Virus record (IMG/VR): IMGVR_UViG_3300010160_000059
Coordinates: 1-53,372 of that record
DNA: 53,372 bases
Strand: one strand, 5' to 3'
From: a virus
Under the pieces are notes generated by a model, which did not search any database, was not told the origin of the DNA, and was given only the letters and a program-made list of their open reading frames with translations. This document shows positions 14,606-21,442 of the stretch, piece after piece. Position 1 is the stretch's first letter. Each line of letters starts with the position of its first letter. The translations under genes were made by a program, and so were the position numbers.

Positions 14606-15034
14606 TTAGAATGTTGTGCCGTTAACACCAAGTGCTGTAGTTACAGTACCAAGGTCAAAACCTTGCCATGTACCTTGAGCGCGGATTAAACGCTTAACGT
14701 AATCAATGAATGACTCGCTGTTTGTACCATCCCACTTGATTGTTCCAGCAAATGCGCCGCCTGGTGCTGAAAGAGCAATTGCAAGAATTGTGTTACCAGA
14801 ACTACCTAAATTGTATTGTGGTGTACCAATTAGTTCAATTGTTGCTACTTGAGTAACTGCTTCCAATGCTACTGCGATTGGGCTGCGTGATGCATTTGGG
14901 TAAGTTGTTGTATCGGTATCTAACATTGCTGTCAAGTCGCTGCTTGGGAAAGTAATAGTAAGAAACTGTAAAGTTACGCCGTTCTTGTAAAACGGTGCTA
15001 CTACCGTTTCATTCTTTTTTGTTAATGTTGCCAT
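14606..15034 (-). CDS. Probable virion protein, 142 aa
   Basis: Begins MATLTKKNETVVAPFYKNG and is rich in Thr, Ala and Ile with alternating strands, a Gly/Ser-rich loop around 76-100 and a helical segment (SESFIDYVKRLIRAQG at about 107-122). It has a strong AGGAG ribosome-binding site, its own late promoter word and its own terminator, so it is a single-gene transcription unit, suggesting high late expression. The pattern is that of a small, abundant phage structural protein. No family is recognised. Confidence 0.65.
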   Translation of the reverse strand: MATLTKKNETVVAPFYKNGVTLQFLTITFPSSDLTAMLDTDTTTYPNASRSPIAVALEAVTQVATIELIGTPQYNLGSSGNTILAIALSAPGGAFAGTIKWDGTNSESFIDYVKRLIRAQGTWQGFDLGTVTTALGVNGTTF

Positions 15035-15089
15035 TTTAAATATCTCCTGATCTTGTTTTTAAGTTTCCCCATGAAACTTAGTATGTTTT

Positions 15090-15097
15090 TATTTATC
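15090..15097 (-). promoter_or_regulatory. T4-type late promoter word GATAAATA
   Basis: GATAAATA followed by A's on the minus strand, 56 nt before ATG 15034. The leader between contains a short inverted repeat (AAGTTTC with GAAACTT) that may form a hairpin ahead of the AGGAG site. Confidence 0.55.
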
Positions 15098-15128
15098 TCG
15101 ATTGAAAGAAATTAATCCAAATGCCCTA

Positions 15129-15428
15129 TTAATCGTCGTTTTTGACATCACCTTCTATGATTTTAAGGTGTCTAGCAGTTTCTTTGTTATCACGTAGTTT
15201 GCGTATACCACGAGTAAACTTGTTAGGATCAGATGCTTTGATGCTATTAAGCAGTCTACGTTCTAACTCATAAGCATCCTCTGGGGAGAAATTTTCTTTG
15301 ATAAGTGCTAGTAGATTGATAGCACTGTCAATGACATGTGTAGCCCTTGCTTCTATAATGGCTTCACTATTCTTCTTTTCCGATATGGAATTGAGTTCTT
15401 CTAACAGACTACGGGTTGCTCGTTTCAA
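15129..15428 (-). CDS. Helical phage protein, 99 aa, TTG start
   Basis: Starts at TTG 15428 behind AAGGAT. The protein is nearly all helix: a basic start (KRATRSLLEELNSI), a middle with 'ATHVIDSAINLLALIKENF', and 'YELERRLLNSIKASDP' followed by a charged tail ending in Asp. It resembles conserved T4-like cyanophage small proteins. An extended -10 box (TGCTATAAT, 15466-15458) and a CTAAATA word lie 20-30 nt upstream. Function unknown. Confidence 0.68.
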   Translation of the reverse strand: MKRATRSLLEELNSISEKKNSEAIIEARATHVIDSAINLLALIKENFSPEDAYELERRLLNSIKASDPNKFTRGIRKLRDNKETARHLKIIEGDVKNDD

Positions 15429-15457
15429 GATAGTATCCTTGTTGTGGTATTTAGTAG

Positions 15458-15466
15458 ATTATAGCA
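15458..15466 (-). promoter_or_regulatory. Extended -10 promoter (TGCTATAAT)
   Basis: TGCTATAAT on the minus strand with no good -35 (TTTATT at 17 bp). It matches the extended -10 of the promoters at 1848 and 11016 and would drive the 99-aa gene. It is divergent from the plus-strand promoter at 15497. Confidence 0.5.
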
Positions 15467-15496
15467 TATAACTTTGGAGAAATAAAGACTTGTAAA

Positions 15497-15527
15497 TTGT
15501 GCGGTCGCAGCATACAATGTATAAATA
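15497..15527 (+). promoter_or_regulatory. Plus-strand promoter with overlapping late word TATAAATA
   Basis: TTGTGC (15497-15502), 17-bp spacer, then TATAAATA (15520-15527). The same bases satisfy a sigma-70 -10 (TATAAA) and the exact T4 late promoter consensus, so the four-gene plus-strand island could be read both early and late. Confidence 0.65.
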
Positions 15528-15532
15528 CTTTA

Positions 15533-15561
15533 CTCAGTAGAAACCATGAGAGACTACTGAG
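15533..15561 (+). promoter_or_regulatory. Leader hairpin of the plus-strand island
   Basis: A perfect 8-bp inverted repeat CTCAGTAG (15533-15540) and CTACTGAG (15554-15561) with a 13-nt loop, located just after the predicted transcription start and 30 nt before the first ATG. It is not followed by a T-run, so it is more likely an mRNA-stabilising 5' hairpin or a protein-binding site than a terminator. Confidence 0.6.
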
Positions 15562-15590
15562 AATATGTTATATACAAAGGAAAATAAAAT

Positions 15591-15764
15591 ATGTTAAACA
15601 CAATCACTGAATACTTCCAAAAGATGTTTCAGAATTTCAGTAAGCCACAAACTTACAGTTCCGCATTAGAAGAATACATTGTTAGACACGCACCCACAGA
15701 TTCTTGTGATGTAGATCGTCTAACCCGTCAATTTGAAATAAATCAATCACGTAGGGGATGGTAA
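15591..15764 (+). CDS. Small protein, 57 aa, first gene of plus-strand island
   Basis: ATG 15591 follows AAAGGA at good spacing; the stop is TAA 15762. The helical N-terminus MLNTITEYFQKMFQNFSK is amphipathic, followed by a segment (SALEEYIVRHAPTDSCDVDR) that resembles the short host-type DUF3563 pattern (a helix, 'LExYI' and 'DxxxLxRQ'). The next ATG is 2 nt after the stop. Not in any standard phage gene set I know. Confidence 0.65.
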   Translation: MLNTITEYFQKMFQNFSKPQTYSSALEEYIVRHAPTDSCDVDRLTRQFEINQSRRGW

Positions 15765-15766
15765 TC

Positions 15767-15901
15767 ATGTATATGCTAAAAGCAATCTATAATTTTTTAG
15801 GCGAGATGGGTAAGGCCCATGCTGCTTCAAATTTAGCACGTAGCGGAGATTATAAGGGCGCAAAACGTCTTATGATGGAAGATTTTAAAGGCTGGATTTA
15901 A
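15767..15901 (+). CDS. Small basic protein, 44 aa
   Basis: ATG 15767 begins 2 nt after the preceding stop and lies within GGGGATGG-rich sequence that can act as its ribosome-binding site; stop TAA 15899. The product MYMLKAIYNFLGEMGKAHAA is followed by a basic helix (RSGDYKGAKRLMMEDFKGWI). A short helical protein of this 'AASNLARSGDYKGAK' type resembles small host proteins that bind membranes or other proteins. Function unknown. Confidence 0.62.
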   Translation: MYMLKAIYNFLGEMGKAHAASNLARSGDYKGAKRLMMEDFKGWI

Positions 15902-15920
15902 TTGCTCATTAAATTTGCAA

Positions 15921-15928
15921 TATAAATA
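15921..15928 (+). promoter_or_regulatory. T4-type late promoter word TATAAATA
   Basis: An exact TATAAATA on the plus strand, 48 nt before ATG 15976, inside the gap between the second and third genes of the island. It could give extra late transcription of the last two genes. Confidence 0.6.
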
Positions 15929-15975
15929 ATAATGCAGTACAATTACTGCTACACATTAACACACAGGAGATAAAA

Positions 15976-16257
15976 ATGTTTAATAAAATGTTCGCACCAT
16001 ACCTAACGCTTGAAGCACACATCGAAGCGTTCCAAGAAACTAAACGAGGCCTAACAGACAAGATCATCACTGATCCTACGCTGAATAAGGCTGCACACGA
16101 TTATATCGATGCTCAGACTGAATTTGCTAAAATGCTAGCACACAACTTTACTGACATCGCAAAATATTCCATGGATGCCATTTCTGATAAATGGTTTCCT
16201 AAGAATGAAGAAGTAGTTGAGGCTAAGACTACACGTAGCAAGACGGCTACCGCCTAA
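15976..16257 (+). CDS. Small helical, phasin-like protein, 93 aa
   Basis: ATG 15976 follows CAGGAGATAAAA. The protein is mostly helix: MFNKMFAPYLTLEAHIEAFQ, then a TLNKAAHDYIDAQTEFAKML segment, then NFTDIAKYSMDAI and a Lys/Thr-rich tail (TTRSKTATA). The pattern of aromatic and Ala-spaced helices with a basic Ala-rich tail resembles bacterial phasins. That likeness is weak. The gene has no recognised phage homologue in my memory. Confidence 0.65.
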   Translation: MFNKMFAPYLTLEAHIEAFQETKRGLTDKIITDPTLNKAAHDYIDAQTEFAKMLAHNFTDIAKYSMDAISDKWFPKNEEVVEAKTTRSKTATA

Positions 16258-16282
16258 GACATACACACACAAGGAGAAAATT

Positions 16283-16549
16283 ATGTCAACATTGAAAGCA
16301 CCTGAAGTAAAATTCAACAAGAACGGTTATGAAATCCGTACAGATATTTTAGACATGGCCAAAGGACTAGTCAGTGAGGAATATCACTCTAAGTTCCGCG
16401 GCTGGGAAATGTCAGTTGCCAAGGACGAAAAGACTGGCCAAGTGGTTACCCGGATAGACATGCCAGAATTTCCAGGACTTGACAAAGTATTAGAAACAGC
16501 AGAAAAGATGTATTCATTTGTTAATGCTGGTAGTGTTTCAAAGAAATAA
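16283..16549 (+). CDS. Small protein, 88 aa, last gene of plus-strand island
   Basis: Start at ATG 16283, chosen for the AAGGAG 6 nt upstream; the ORF could extend back into the previous gene but without a ribosome-binding site. The product (MSTLKAPEVKFNKNGYEIRTDI start) contains a helix with basic ends, a 'GWEMSVAKDEKTGQVVTRIDMPEFP' strand pair and an amphipathic C-terminal helix (LDKVLETAEKMYSFVNAGS). No family recognised. The terminator follows 32 nt after the stop. Confidence 0.7.
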   Translation: MSTLKAPEVKFNKNGYEIRTDILDMAKGLVSEEYHSKFRGWEMSVAKDEKTGQVVTRIDMPEFPGLDKVLETAEKMYSFVNAGSVSKK

Positions 16550-16580
16550 TATAAAAAAAATATATAGGACGTAGTCCAGA

Positions 16581-16610
16581 AGCCCCGGCATTAGATCGGG
16601 GCTTTTTTTT
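16581..16610 (+). terminator. Rho-independent terminator of the plus-strand island
   Basis: A GC-rich 7-bp stem AGCCCCG/CGGGGCT (16581-16587 with 16597-16603) followed by a run of T. It ends the plus-strand unit just before the converging minus-strand methyltransferase. Confidence 0.93.
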
Positions 16611-17341
16611 TACCAAGACATTTGTTTATGATATTTCCATTTAACTATTTTCCAACCAAAGAAGTCAGATAGTCCACCTGTACCGTCAATTTTAAGAGTG
16701 CTCATTAAATTAACATAATATTCTCTATGTGATATTTTACAAAGATATAATTTATTATGTCCCATAGCAAATGGAACTAGTGATGGGTTCATACTGTTAT
16801 ATTTTACCCAACCCTCAAGCACGCCGGTCCACCAGTGATTCATTATATCATCTAATATAACTACACCTTCATTACTTATAACGCTATTAGCAAGTACTAG
16901 ATCATTCATTACATGGATAGGAGTATGTCCGCCATCAATTGAAAAGAATTTAATTGATCCCGGTTGAATAATTTTAGTTAATTGTAAACTAGAGTCTGTA
17001 CTATCACCCTGTATAATAAGAGTATTACGGCCATTATGTCTATCAAGATTTTCTAAATTTTTTCTAAAAGCATCTAGTTGACCTGCACCTGATTTATCTA
17101 CATTAAGATGTTGATTGTTGAATATATCAATAGCATACGATTTAAAATTTTCATCTACTGTTTGATTTAACAATAAAAATAATTTGCCATCTTGTATACC
17201 AATTTCAGCAATGCCGCCCCTTTGGTTTACTGGTTGTGTAGAAAGTATGTCAAGTGTGTTAAAAATATCATCATAACACCATCCGTGGACTGTTTCAAAA
17301 TGAGGGTAATATTGTTCTAGATAGGGATTATTAAAGGCCAT
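16610..17341 (-). CDS. SAM-dependent methyltransferase-like protein (Methyltransf_24 type)
   Basis: 243 aa. Core motifs: IAEIGIQDGKLF (about 44-55), the SAM glycine loop; a SYAIDIFNNQ acidic strand end (about 68-77); and SIDGGHTPIHVMNDL (about 133-147) with GVVILDDIMNHWW (about 159-171), a DGGH/DD pattern typical of the sugar-O-methyltransferase-like group. The protein ends in aromatic/basic residues. It opens the accessory region and is close to the HExxH gene upstream (3-nt gap). The sugar role is inferred from the surrounding glycan genes. Confidence 0.7.
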   Translation of the reverse strand: MAFNNPYLEQYYPHFETVHGWCYDDIFNTLDILSTQPVNQRGGIAEIGIQDGKLFLLLNQTVDENFKSYAIDIFNNQHLNVDKSGAGQLDAFRKNLENLDRHNGRNTLIIQGDSTDSSLQLTKIIQPGSIKFFSIDGGHTPIHVMNDLVLANSVISNEGVVILDDIMNHWWTGVLEGWVKYNSMNPSLVPFAMGHNKLYLCKISHREYYVNLMSTLKIDGTGGLSDFFGWKIVKWKYHKQMSW

Positions 17342-17344
17342 TTT

Positions 17345-17749
17345 TTAAATTGGGTTACTTCGAAGAAATTCAGGATGCTGTTTATTGAAGTGACGCATAA
17401 TAACGCCAGCAATTTCGTGCGCTTGATTTTCTTCCGGGGATCCTGTTTCACCACTTTTATCATTTAATTCATTACTAATATCTTGTTTAAAGTGTACTAG
17501 TTCGTGAGCAACAGTTCTGAGTATATCTACAGGATGACGGTTAAGTATTGCAACATGTAAAGTTTTCTCATCATTAACATACATACCAAAACTAGGCTGT
17601 CCGCCCGAATCTATTTCAGATTCAAAGTTCATTTTAGGTAATCTGTTAATTTCTAAGATTTTCATAGCCAAGGGAAGAAACTTCTTGAACATATCAACGA
17701 ATGTTGCCTTGGATTCTCTACCTTCAACTAATAACTCAACAATTTGCAT
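17345..17749 (-). CDS. Zincin-type metallopeptidase-like phage protein
   Basis: 134 aa. A single HExxH motif (TVAHELVHFKQD, about 83-94) with a downstream Glu-rich segment (GSPEENQAHEIAG, about 106-118) whose glutamates or histidine may supply the third zinc ligand. The N-terminus MQIVELLVEGRES is of the short-strand type seen in other small genes of this phage. Such small HExxH proteins are common in T4-like phages, and their substrates are unknown; roles in capsid maturation, internal virion protein cleavage or host attack are all possible. A CTAAATA word lies 6 nt before the start codon region. Confidence 0.7.
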   Translation of the reverse strand: MQIVELLVEGRESKATFVDMFKKFLPLAMKILEINRLPKMNFESEIDSGGQPSFGMYVNDEKTLHVAILNRHPVDILRTVAHELVHFKQDISNELNDKSGETGSPEENQAHEIAGVIMRHFNKQHPEFLRSNPI

Positions 17750-17830
17750 ACTGTATTTAGTGCCGGTAACTTTATCCGGCGCACACTACGCGGTGCAGTT
17801 CAATTGCGCGGACGCCTATAACCGTGACGA
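17750..17830. other. GC-rich intergenic stretch with two adjacent hairpins
   Basis: An 81-bp gap, richer in GC than its neighbours. Two short inverted repeats stand side by side: GCCGG/CCGGC (17762-17766 with 17776-17780) and GCAC/GTGC (17781-17784 with 17793-17796). No T-run follows on either strand, so a terminator is not supported. I see no ORF and no tRNA in it. Confidence 0.4.
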
Positions 17831-18487
17831 CTAACGTGCCCTAAGGTGGGTTCTTAAATATTCTTCTGTTTTATCAGTATATATACCTGTGACCTGTAAA
17901 GTTGCCCTAGGTACATGCCCTGCATTGGCAGTAGAATGCGGTACATTCATCCAATCAAAAGTAGTTACAGAGCCTGCTTCCCAGCGTGACCACATATAAT
18001 TACCATAACTCCAAAAATGTCCCATTTGCCAATCTGTTAATTGTATAAAATATCGTACTACTCGGTTAGGATCTGCTGGCATCCATTTTTCTAATTTATC
18101 TAAGTGCAGATTCCAAACTTGTCCCGGATGCTGAACATGTATGCGTGCCATGCATGAATCAAGACCAAATTGATCTGCAATGTTTTGAAACACAGGTGCT
18201 AGTTCGTAATTTAAATTTGTTACTATATAATCTTTACTCATACCATACGATTCTAAATCGTATTCTTCACGATCGTGTTCTTCACTGCTACGAACCTTTG
18301 TATCGTTGGGTTTGCCCCTTGTACGCCATGTTACAGGTTTACTAGATTCTATTGCAGCCGCAAGTTCTACTTCCCAGTTCGGTTCTATATGTCCTAAACG
18401 TTCTACTCTATCCCATTTTGGATTCCAACGTTCTGTATTAAAGTGGTACTGGCTACGCTGTTTAGTGAGTTCCCAATTTGAGTTCAT
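17831..18487 (-). CDS. 2OG-Fe(II) oxygenase-like (Asp/Asn hydroxylase-type) protein
   Basis: 218 aa. A full iron triad is visible: H128 and D130 in NLHLDKL and H184 in VPHSTAN, followed ten residues later by R194 (PRATLQVTG), the 2-oxoglutarate-binding arginine. The strand pattern between (YFIQLTDW, GSVTTFDW) fits the double-stranded beta-helix fold of aspartyl/asparaginyl beta-hydroxylase relatives. Such enzymes hydroxylate proteins or small molecules. It is the last gene of a coupled set; its start overlaps the sulfotransferase-like stop by 4 nt. The substrate is unknown. Confidence 0.72.
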   Translation of the reverse strand: MNSNWELTKQRSQYHFNTERWNPKWDRVERLGHIEPNWEVELAAAIESSKPVTWRTRGKPNDTKVRSSEEHDREEYDLESYGMSKDYIVTNLNYELAPVFQNIADQFGLDSCMARIHVQHPGQVWNLHLDKLEKWMPADPNRVVRYFIQLTDWQMGHFWSYGNYMWSRWEAGSVTTFDWMNVPHSTANAGHVPRATLQVTGIYTDKTEEYLRTHLRAR

Positions 18488-19104
18488 ATTACTTTTACCC
18501 TTACATCACTTACTACATATTCTTGTGTGTATTCTAAAGGTGGAGGTTCAATACCTAGTAACGATGCTAATTCACAATTGGTGTTGGGTACTTTACCATT
18601 ATGATGCCAATATGCATCTAGTATATCCTGGTTTTGTTCGCTGATGATGTTAGACATTGTACGTAAATCTTTATAGTACTTATCGTATTTAGGATAGGTA
18701 ATGTTGAAATGCCCACACTTAACCCACCAACCTAAACAAGCATCATTACCGCGATGTACTAATATAATAGGACAGTCAGGCCAATGTTCTTTTAAGAAAT
18801 TAATGTTATGTGCAAAGATATGGCTTTTAATAATACGTATGCCGTGTCCTGTAAATGGCCTATCAAATTCTTCTTCACATTGTTCTTTAGTATGAACATC
18901 TAAGTTATCAAAAAAATCCCCAAACTCCATACCAGGGTCAAAGTATGCACCTAAGTGCATTAACTCCATCTTGCCACTAGCATCATGGTGATATGTGCGT
19001 TCATCACTATAATCAGTTTGATCTAAACTAGGGCTATAATAGATGTTTTTAACTACACTACTCCATTTACTGCCTGGAGCACCGGCTACAAATATATATT
19101 TCAT
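18484..19104 (-). CDS. Sulfotransferase-like P-loop protein
   Basis: 206 aa. The N-terminal FVAGAPGSKWSSV (about 5-17) is the 5'-phosphosulfate loop type seen in phage sulfotransferases, and the middle has IIKSHIFAHNINFLKEHWPDCPIIL (about 91-115) and VHRGNDACLGWW, corresponding to the 3'-phosphate-binding Arg/Ser region (R118 in HRGND). Sulfotransferases move a sulfo group from PAPS to a sugar, protein or small molecule. The match is good by pattern, but a nucleotide kinase-like role is not excluded. Both ends overlap neighbours by 4 nt. Confidence 0.6.
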   Translation of the reverse strand: MKYIFVAGAPGSKWSSVVKNIYYSPSLDQTDYSDERTYHHDASGKMELMHLGAYFDPGMEFGDFFDNLDVHTKEQCEEEFDRPFTGHGIRIIKSHIFAHNINFLKEHWPDCPIILVHRGNDACLGWWVKCGHFNITYPKYDKYYKDLRTMSNIISEQNQDILDAYWHHNGKVPNTNCELASLLGIEPPPLEYTQEYVVSDVRVKVI

Positions 19105-19676
19105 AATTTATTAATTAAATCTAGTATGTATTTTCTAGTGTGACGATTGACTTCACGTTCTGGATGCCAACCTACACATAACATTCTAGTTAATTTATTT
19201 AACGTCAATTCTACCACCCCAGAAGAATCTTGTTGTAATATTTCAAAGCCGGGCGCTACTTTATCTATCATGATACTATGATGACAAGTAACTTCAAAAT
19301 TAGATAATTTTACTTTTACACCGTCGTATGGATTCTCCATGCGTACATGTGTACCGCCTGATATGTAATTTATAAAGTGTGAACCTCTACATATACCAAC
19401 TACAGGTAAACTTCTATCCCAGCAGGACTCAATCAATTTCTTTTCATATTCATCACGCAATGGGTAATGATTGTCGCGCCATGTTTTAATTCCAAGCATA
19501 TCATTACCACCTGTTAATATAACTAAGTCTAAGTTATCAACATAGCATTCAGTGTCATAGCAACTTAATGGTATGATTCTATGTCCTTTTAGAAAATCAT
19601 ACCATTCGTGATTAAGTGCCGCATGCCACGTATCACGCAGCTTGCGGGTCATTTCCATACTTATACCGATGTTCAT
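19101..19676 (-). CDS. Class I glutamine amidotransferase / peptidase C26-like protein
   Basis: 191 aa. The triad is visible: C96 in VGICRGSHFINYISGG (nucleophile elbow), H171 and E173 in GWHPERE. LTGGND (about 54-59) and CHHS (about 131-134) are the further family signatures of gamma-glutamyl hydrolase/amidotransferase (C26) proteins. Such enzymes release ammonia from glutamine for a partner synthetase or hydrolyse gamma-glutamyl bonds; similar standalone proteins occur in capsule modification clusters. No synthetase partner is in the window. ATG overlaps the stop of the binding-protein gene by 4 nt. Confidence 0.8.
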   Translation of the reverse strand: MNIGISMEMTRKLRDTWHAALNHEWYDFLKGHRIIPLSCYDTECYVDNLDLVILTGGNDMLGIKTWRDNHYPLRDEYEKKLIESCWDRSLPVVGICRGSHFINYISGGTHVRMENPYDGVKVKLSNFEVTCHHSIMIDKVAPGFEILQQDSSGVVELTLNKLTRMLCVGWHPEREVNRHTRKYILDLINKL

Positions 19677-20629
19677 TCTGGTTTAATCTTTGCTGCAAAT
19701 GGTTGCCATTGTTGACGTAATTTACGCATACTATCACGTATACCTTCTGCATTATGCTCACTTGGTGTTATGAATATATAGTTTTTGTCAAACTGTTCTT
19801 TTACCTCATTGCTACGGATAGCAGGAACAAAGTTTTCTTTGTACCACTGTTGTACATCAAGTGGAGTACCTTTTGGTAACATCAAGTTCCAGCAAGCATA
19901 GACATTTAGACCGGGTATGTAGTCTTTCATTAATGGAACTGTTTCTAAACCAGTTATCTTAGATTCACTAGCTAGTCCAATAAGTTTAATTTTACCTGCT
20001 TGTACCATTGGTGCTCCAACTGCAATAGGGAACACACCAAACTCTACGTGTCCACCTAACACATCTTGCATTGCTTGTGCAGGGCCTTTATACAGTATAG
20101 TCTCAACTGTATCTTTTGTAGGTTTTACACCTGCTACAAAGTATTCAACTGCTAACTTATGTGCAGCACCACCTACAGCAAATGTAATTGGACGTTTACC
20201 TGCACGTACCTCTGCAATGAGTGTTTGCGGAGTATCAACTGTAGCAGAATTTCTAGCATAAAATGCTAATGGGCTTTTACCTATGTTAGCAACACCTTCC
20301 CACGCCATTGCATCAAACTTTACTGTATCTGGATACCAAATTTCTGCTGTTACAAATGTTGATTGACAGCTTGGCATAGCAACGTGATAACCATCTGCGG
20401 GTAGTGTGTTGAAATGGGTCATGCCTATGTTGCCGTCTGCTCCGGGTTTATAATCGGGTGCCCATTTAAATGATGGGTTCTTTTCTTCTACAATTTTTGC
20501 TACTATGCGAAAACTGATTTCATTCCCAGCGCCTGGACCATTTGGAAATATAACTGTTATAGGTTTAGTAGGTTGCCATGCAAAAGCTAAAATTGGGAAT
20601 AGTAATAATAATATTAAAAGTTTTTTCAT
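19673..20629 (-). CDS. Tripartite tricarboxylate (Bug/TctC-family) periplasmic binding protein
   Basis: 318 aa from the second ATG (20629); AAGGAG abuts the first ATG (20635) with no spacer, so the second is the likely start. A signal peptide (MKKLLILLLLFPILAFA, cut before W18) is followed by ITVIFPNGPGAGNEISFRIV, the family's ligand-loop region (usually PGGPxD), an ANIGKSPLAF segment, and a two-lobe length typical of the family (about 300). TctC proteins bind carboxylates and other small acids for TctA/B transporters and are massively expanded in Burkholderiales. No transporter subunits are present. Phage carriage is unusual; it heads the four-gene coupled set. Confidence 0.85.
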   Translation of the reverse strand: MKKLLILLLLFPILAFAWQPTKPITVIFPNGPGAGNEISFRIVAKIVEEKNPSFKWAPDYKPGADGNIGMTHFNTLPADGYHVAMPSCQSTFVTAEIWYPDTVKFDAMAWEGVANIGKSPLAFYARNSATVDTPQTLIAEVRAGKRPITFAVGGAAHKLAVEYFVAGVKPTKDTVETILYKGPAQAMQDVLGGHVEFGVFPIAVGAPMVQAGKIKLIGLASESKITGLETVPLMKDYIPGLNVYACWNLMLPKGTPLDVQQWYKENFVPAIRSNEVKEQFDKNYIFITPSEHNAEGIRDSMRKLRQQWQPFAAKIKPE

Positions 20630-20642
20630 TGTCATCTCCTTA

Positions 20643-20650
20643 TATAAATA
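20643..20650 (+). promoter_or_regulatory. T4-type late word TATAAATA upstream of plus-strand methyltransferase
   Basis: An exact TATAAATA on the plus strand, followed by a sigma-70-like promoter (TTAACA at 20651-20656, 17-bp spacer, CATAAT at 20674-20679). Either could serve the plus-strand gene starting at 20714. Confidence 0.45.
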
Positions 20651-20713
20651 TTAACAACTAGTATTATTTATTCCATAATACAGAAAAAAATATTAAATTA
20701 TCAAAAAAATCTT

Positions 20714-21442
20714 ATGAACACAAAAATTTTTAACCTAATCAAAGAAAATTTAGAACTTGCGTTTAATTTACCCAAGTATAATAAAATTTCTATCACTGAG
20801 GATACAATTGTAGAACAGTTACCCTGGACACCCGCACGATACTCAAAGTTTAAGGATGCTGTAGAAGCTGAATTAAGTCTACCATGCGAATACACAGGAA
20901 CATTACGCAATATAGTAGCAGATTTATCTGAACGTTATATTTTACGTTTCTTTAGTGAGATATGGAAACCACGCACAGGTGACTATGAACATACCGGATG
21001 GGAACTTGCTGATGAAATCAACAAGTTAAACCCAGAAAAAGTATTAGATGTTGGGTGCGGATATCATCCATTCAAAGGTCGTATACATAATATTATTGGA
21101 ATAGACCCATACAACAACTGTGCTGACTATGAAGTAGATATACTAGATTATAAAGTCAAGCCTGCAAGTTATGATGTTATCATAGCGTTGGGTAGTATTA
21201 ACTTCAACAGCAAAGATGAAATTGAAAGACGATTCAGCCATTGTGTAGATTTACTTAAGACTGGTGGAAAGTTTTATCTACGTGCAAATCCAGGGATAAC
21301 TCATAAGACTGGACCTTATGTAGAAATATTTCCCTGGACGTTTGAAGTTATAAATGAGTTTGCTGAAAAGTACAATTTAAAATTAGAAACGTTTAAGCGT
21401 GATGCTAATGATAGATTATACTTTGTATATACTAAACTTTAA
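20714..21442 (+). CDS. Class I SAM-dependent methyltransferase
   Basis: 242 aa on the plus strand, the only plus-strand gene of the accessory region. A helical N-terminal domain (1-100) precedes a Rossmann core with VLDVGCGYHPFKG (about 112-124), the SAM loop, then IIGIDPYN (about 130-137), and a YDVIIALGSINF segment with an LLKTGGKFYL strand. The type resembles small-molecule or sugar methyltransferases. There is no clear ribosome-binding site. Its last 4 bases overlap the converging nuclease gene, so the two could interfere. The substrate is unknown. Confidence 0.78.
   Translation: MNTKIFNLIKENLELAFNLPKYNKISITEDTIVEQLPWTPARYSKFKDAVEAELSLPCEYTGTLRNIVADLSERYILRFFSEIWKPRTGDYEHTGWELADEINKLNPEKVLDVGCGYHPFKGRIHNIIGIDPYNNCADYEVDILDYKVKPASYDVIIALGSINFNSKDEIERRFSHCVDLLKTGGKFYLRANPGITHKTGPYVEIFPWTFEVINEFAEKYNLKLETFKRDANDRLYFVYTKL

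Noticed and set aside
17762-17796. Terminator at the two adjacent hairpins.
   Set aside because: Neither stem is followed by a T-run on either strand.
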